A stretch of 64,000 bases of DNA from Actinoplanes campanulatus (GTDB lineage: Bacteria > Actinomycetota > Actinomycetes > Mycobacteriales > Micromonosporaceae). The stretch lies in NCBI RefSeq assembly GCF_014647795.1, contig NZ_BMPW01000011.1, positions 124,001 to 188,000 of the forward strand, read 5' to 3'. This document shows positions 63,602 through 64,000 of the stretch, one piece after another. The notes below the pieces were generated by a model that was not told the origin of the DNA, did no database searches, and saw nothing but the letters and a program-made list of their open reading frames with translations. Both the position numbers and the translations under genes were made by a program. The stretch's first letter is position 1. Every line of letters starts with the position of its first letter.

Positions 63602-64000
63602 CTCTTCCTCCTGAATGCGCCGAGCATCAACGGTCCGCGTAGCAGCCACGCCCCCGCGGCGTAGGCCGGGACGGCGATCACGATGGCCGCCGGGAAAAAC
63701 TGGATGAATCCGAAACAGAGGAGGGCCAGGAACGCCGCCGTGAGCGTCCCCCGGCCGAACGGGTGCAGACCGGTGCTCCGGTGGACCTGGACCAGCGGGA
63801 GCAGGTTGTTCACCACCATCGCCCCGGCCAGCCCGGCCGCCGCCCCCAGCGCGCCCCAGCGCGGGATCAGCCACACGTCCAGGCCGATCGTCACGGTCAG
63901 CGCGATCAGCACGTTGCCGAGGTTCAGCGAGGTGCGACCGGCCATCGCCAGGACCATGTCGACCATCCCGCAGCCGGTCGCCACCAGCATCGCGGCGGCC
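63598..64000 (-). CDS. Polysaccharide flippase (Wzx/MATE-like), C-terminal part
   Basis: The gene runs off the right edge; about 134 C-terminal residues are visible and the frame is still open at 64000. Five or so membrane helices are seen (GNVLIALTVTIGLDVWLIPRWGALGAAAGL, FGFIQFFPAAIVIAVPAYAAGAWLL, quoted in part), ending in a basic AFRRKS tail. The LIPRWGALGAAAGLAGAMV element is typical of Wzx/MurJ-like lipid-linked-oligosaccharide flippases. It fits the cluster. The true start is outside the window. Confidence 0.82.
   Translation of the reverse strand, partial: AAAMLVATGCGMVDMVLAMAGRTSLNLGNVLIALTVTIGLDVWLIPRWGALGAAAGLAGAMVVNNLLPLVQVHRSTGLHPFGRGTLTAAFLALLCFGFIQFFPAAIVIAVPAYAAGAWLLRGPLMLGAFRRKS

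Noticed and set aside
62867-63874. Long reading of the methyltransferase gene (335 residues)
   Set aside because: The first about 91 residues lie out of frame over the flippase gene; TTG 63601 with AGGAGGA is the supported start.

Overview
This 64 kb window is ordinary chromosome from a high-GC Gram-positive actinomycete. The gene order whiD / bldM / DUF5319 / guaB / guaB3-type, a stand-alone IcmB-type B12 protein, sucCD, a DUF6350 protein next to purNH, and frequent GTG starts point to the Micromonosporaceae. Actinoplanes or a close relative is my best guess from protein resemblance; I ran no search. I see no rRNA, tRNA, CRISPR array, phage, IS element or replication origin.

Layout. 0.1-4.6 kb: a xylose-type ABC importer (binding protein, half-size ATPase, permease) with a ROK regulator. 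4.7-8.8 kb: an overlapping three-gene operon with a repeat-like protein and two M16-type peptidase homologues, one intact and one lacking the metal-site residues. 8.8-10.5 kb: a membrane-anchored molybdopterin oxidoreductase. 10.6-15.5 kb: developmental regulators WhiD and BldM (divergent), DUF5319, guaB and a GuaB-like protein. 15.6-20.2 kb: secreted or cell-wall proteins (M1 peptidase, LCP protein, subtilisin). 20.2-26.2 kb: guaA, two tandem-Nudix proteins, pssA, and psd facing it. 26.3-30.0 kb: a PspC/LiaF-like envelope-stress locus with sensor kinase and response regulator. 30.3-35.9 kb: a complete five-gene peptide ABC importer. 36.1-39.0 kb: a small secreted protein, chorismate mutase with an upstream aromatic leader peptide, and a secreted 5'-nucleotidase. 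39.2-44.0 kb: a PcrA helicase, two LytM-type M23 peptidases and an IcmB-like protein. 44.5-56.0 kb: central metabolism (sucCD, purN, purH, mdh, icd, adhE) with DUF6350 and DUF4190 membrane proteins. 56.2-58.1 kb: galT and a DeoR repressor. 58.1-64.0 kb: a polysaccharide-type cluster (GT2, sulfotransferase, WecG/TagA transferase, GH26-like lipoprotein, methyltransferase, partial flippase) with DUF4262 and VOC genes inside it.

Central carbon and purine genes are interleaved with envelope and developmental functions. Two TCA dehydrogenases and succinyl-CoA synthetase lie near a fermentative AdhE, and the de novo purine genes purN-purH, guaB and guaA lie in three clusters.

The most interesting signals are non-coding. 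(1) A 21-residue leader peptide with Phe-Phe-Tyr-Tyr codons and downstream hairpins sits before the chorismate mutase gene, a candidate transcription attenuator. (2) Two about 102-base hairpin elements lie after bldM and after guaB3; they differ at seven positions, six of which form three compensatory pairs. (3) Long perfect palindromes overlap the starts or promoters of guaA, icd, the VOC gene and the subtilisin gene; the icd and VOC sites share a GTACG-N2-CGTAC core. (4) At least nine genes lack a Shine-Dalgarno sequence and carry TANNNT (once CATACT) six or seven bases before the start codon, which suggests leaderless transcription.
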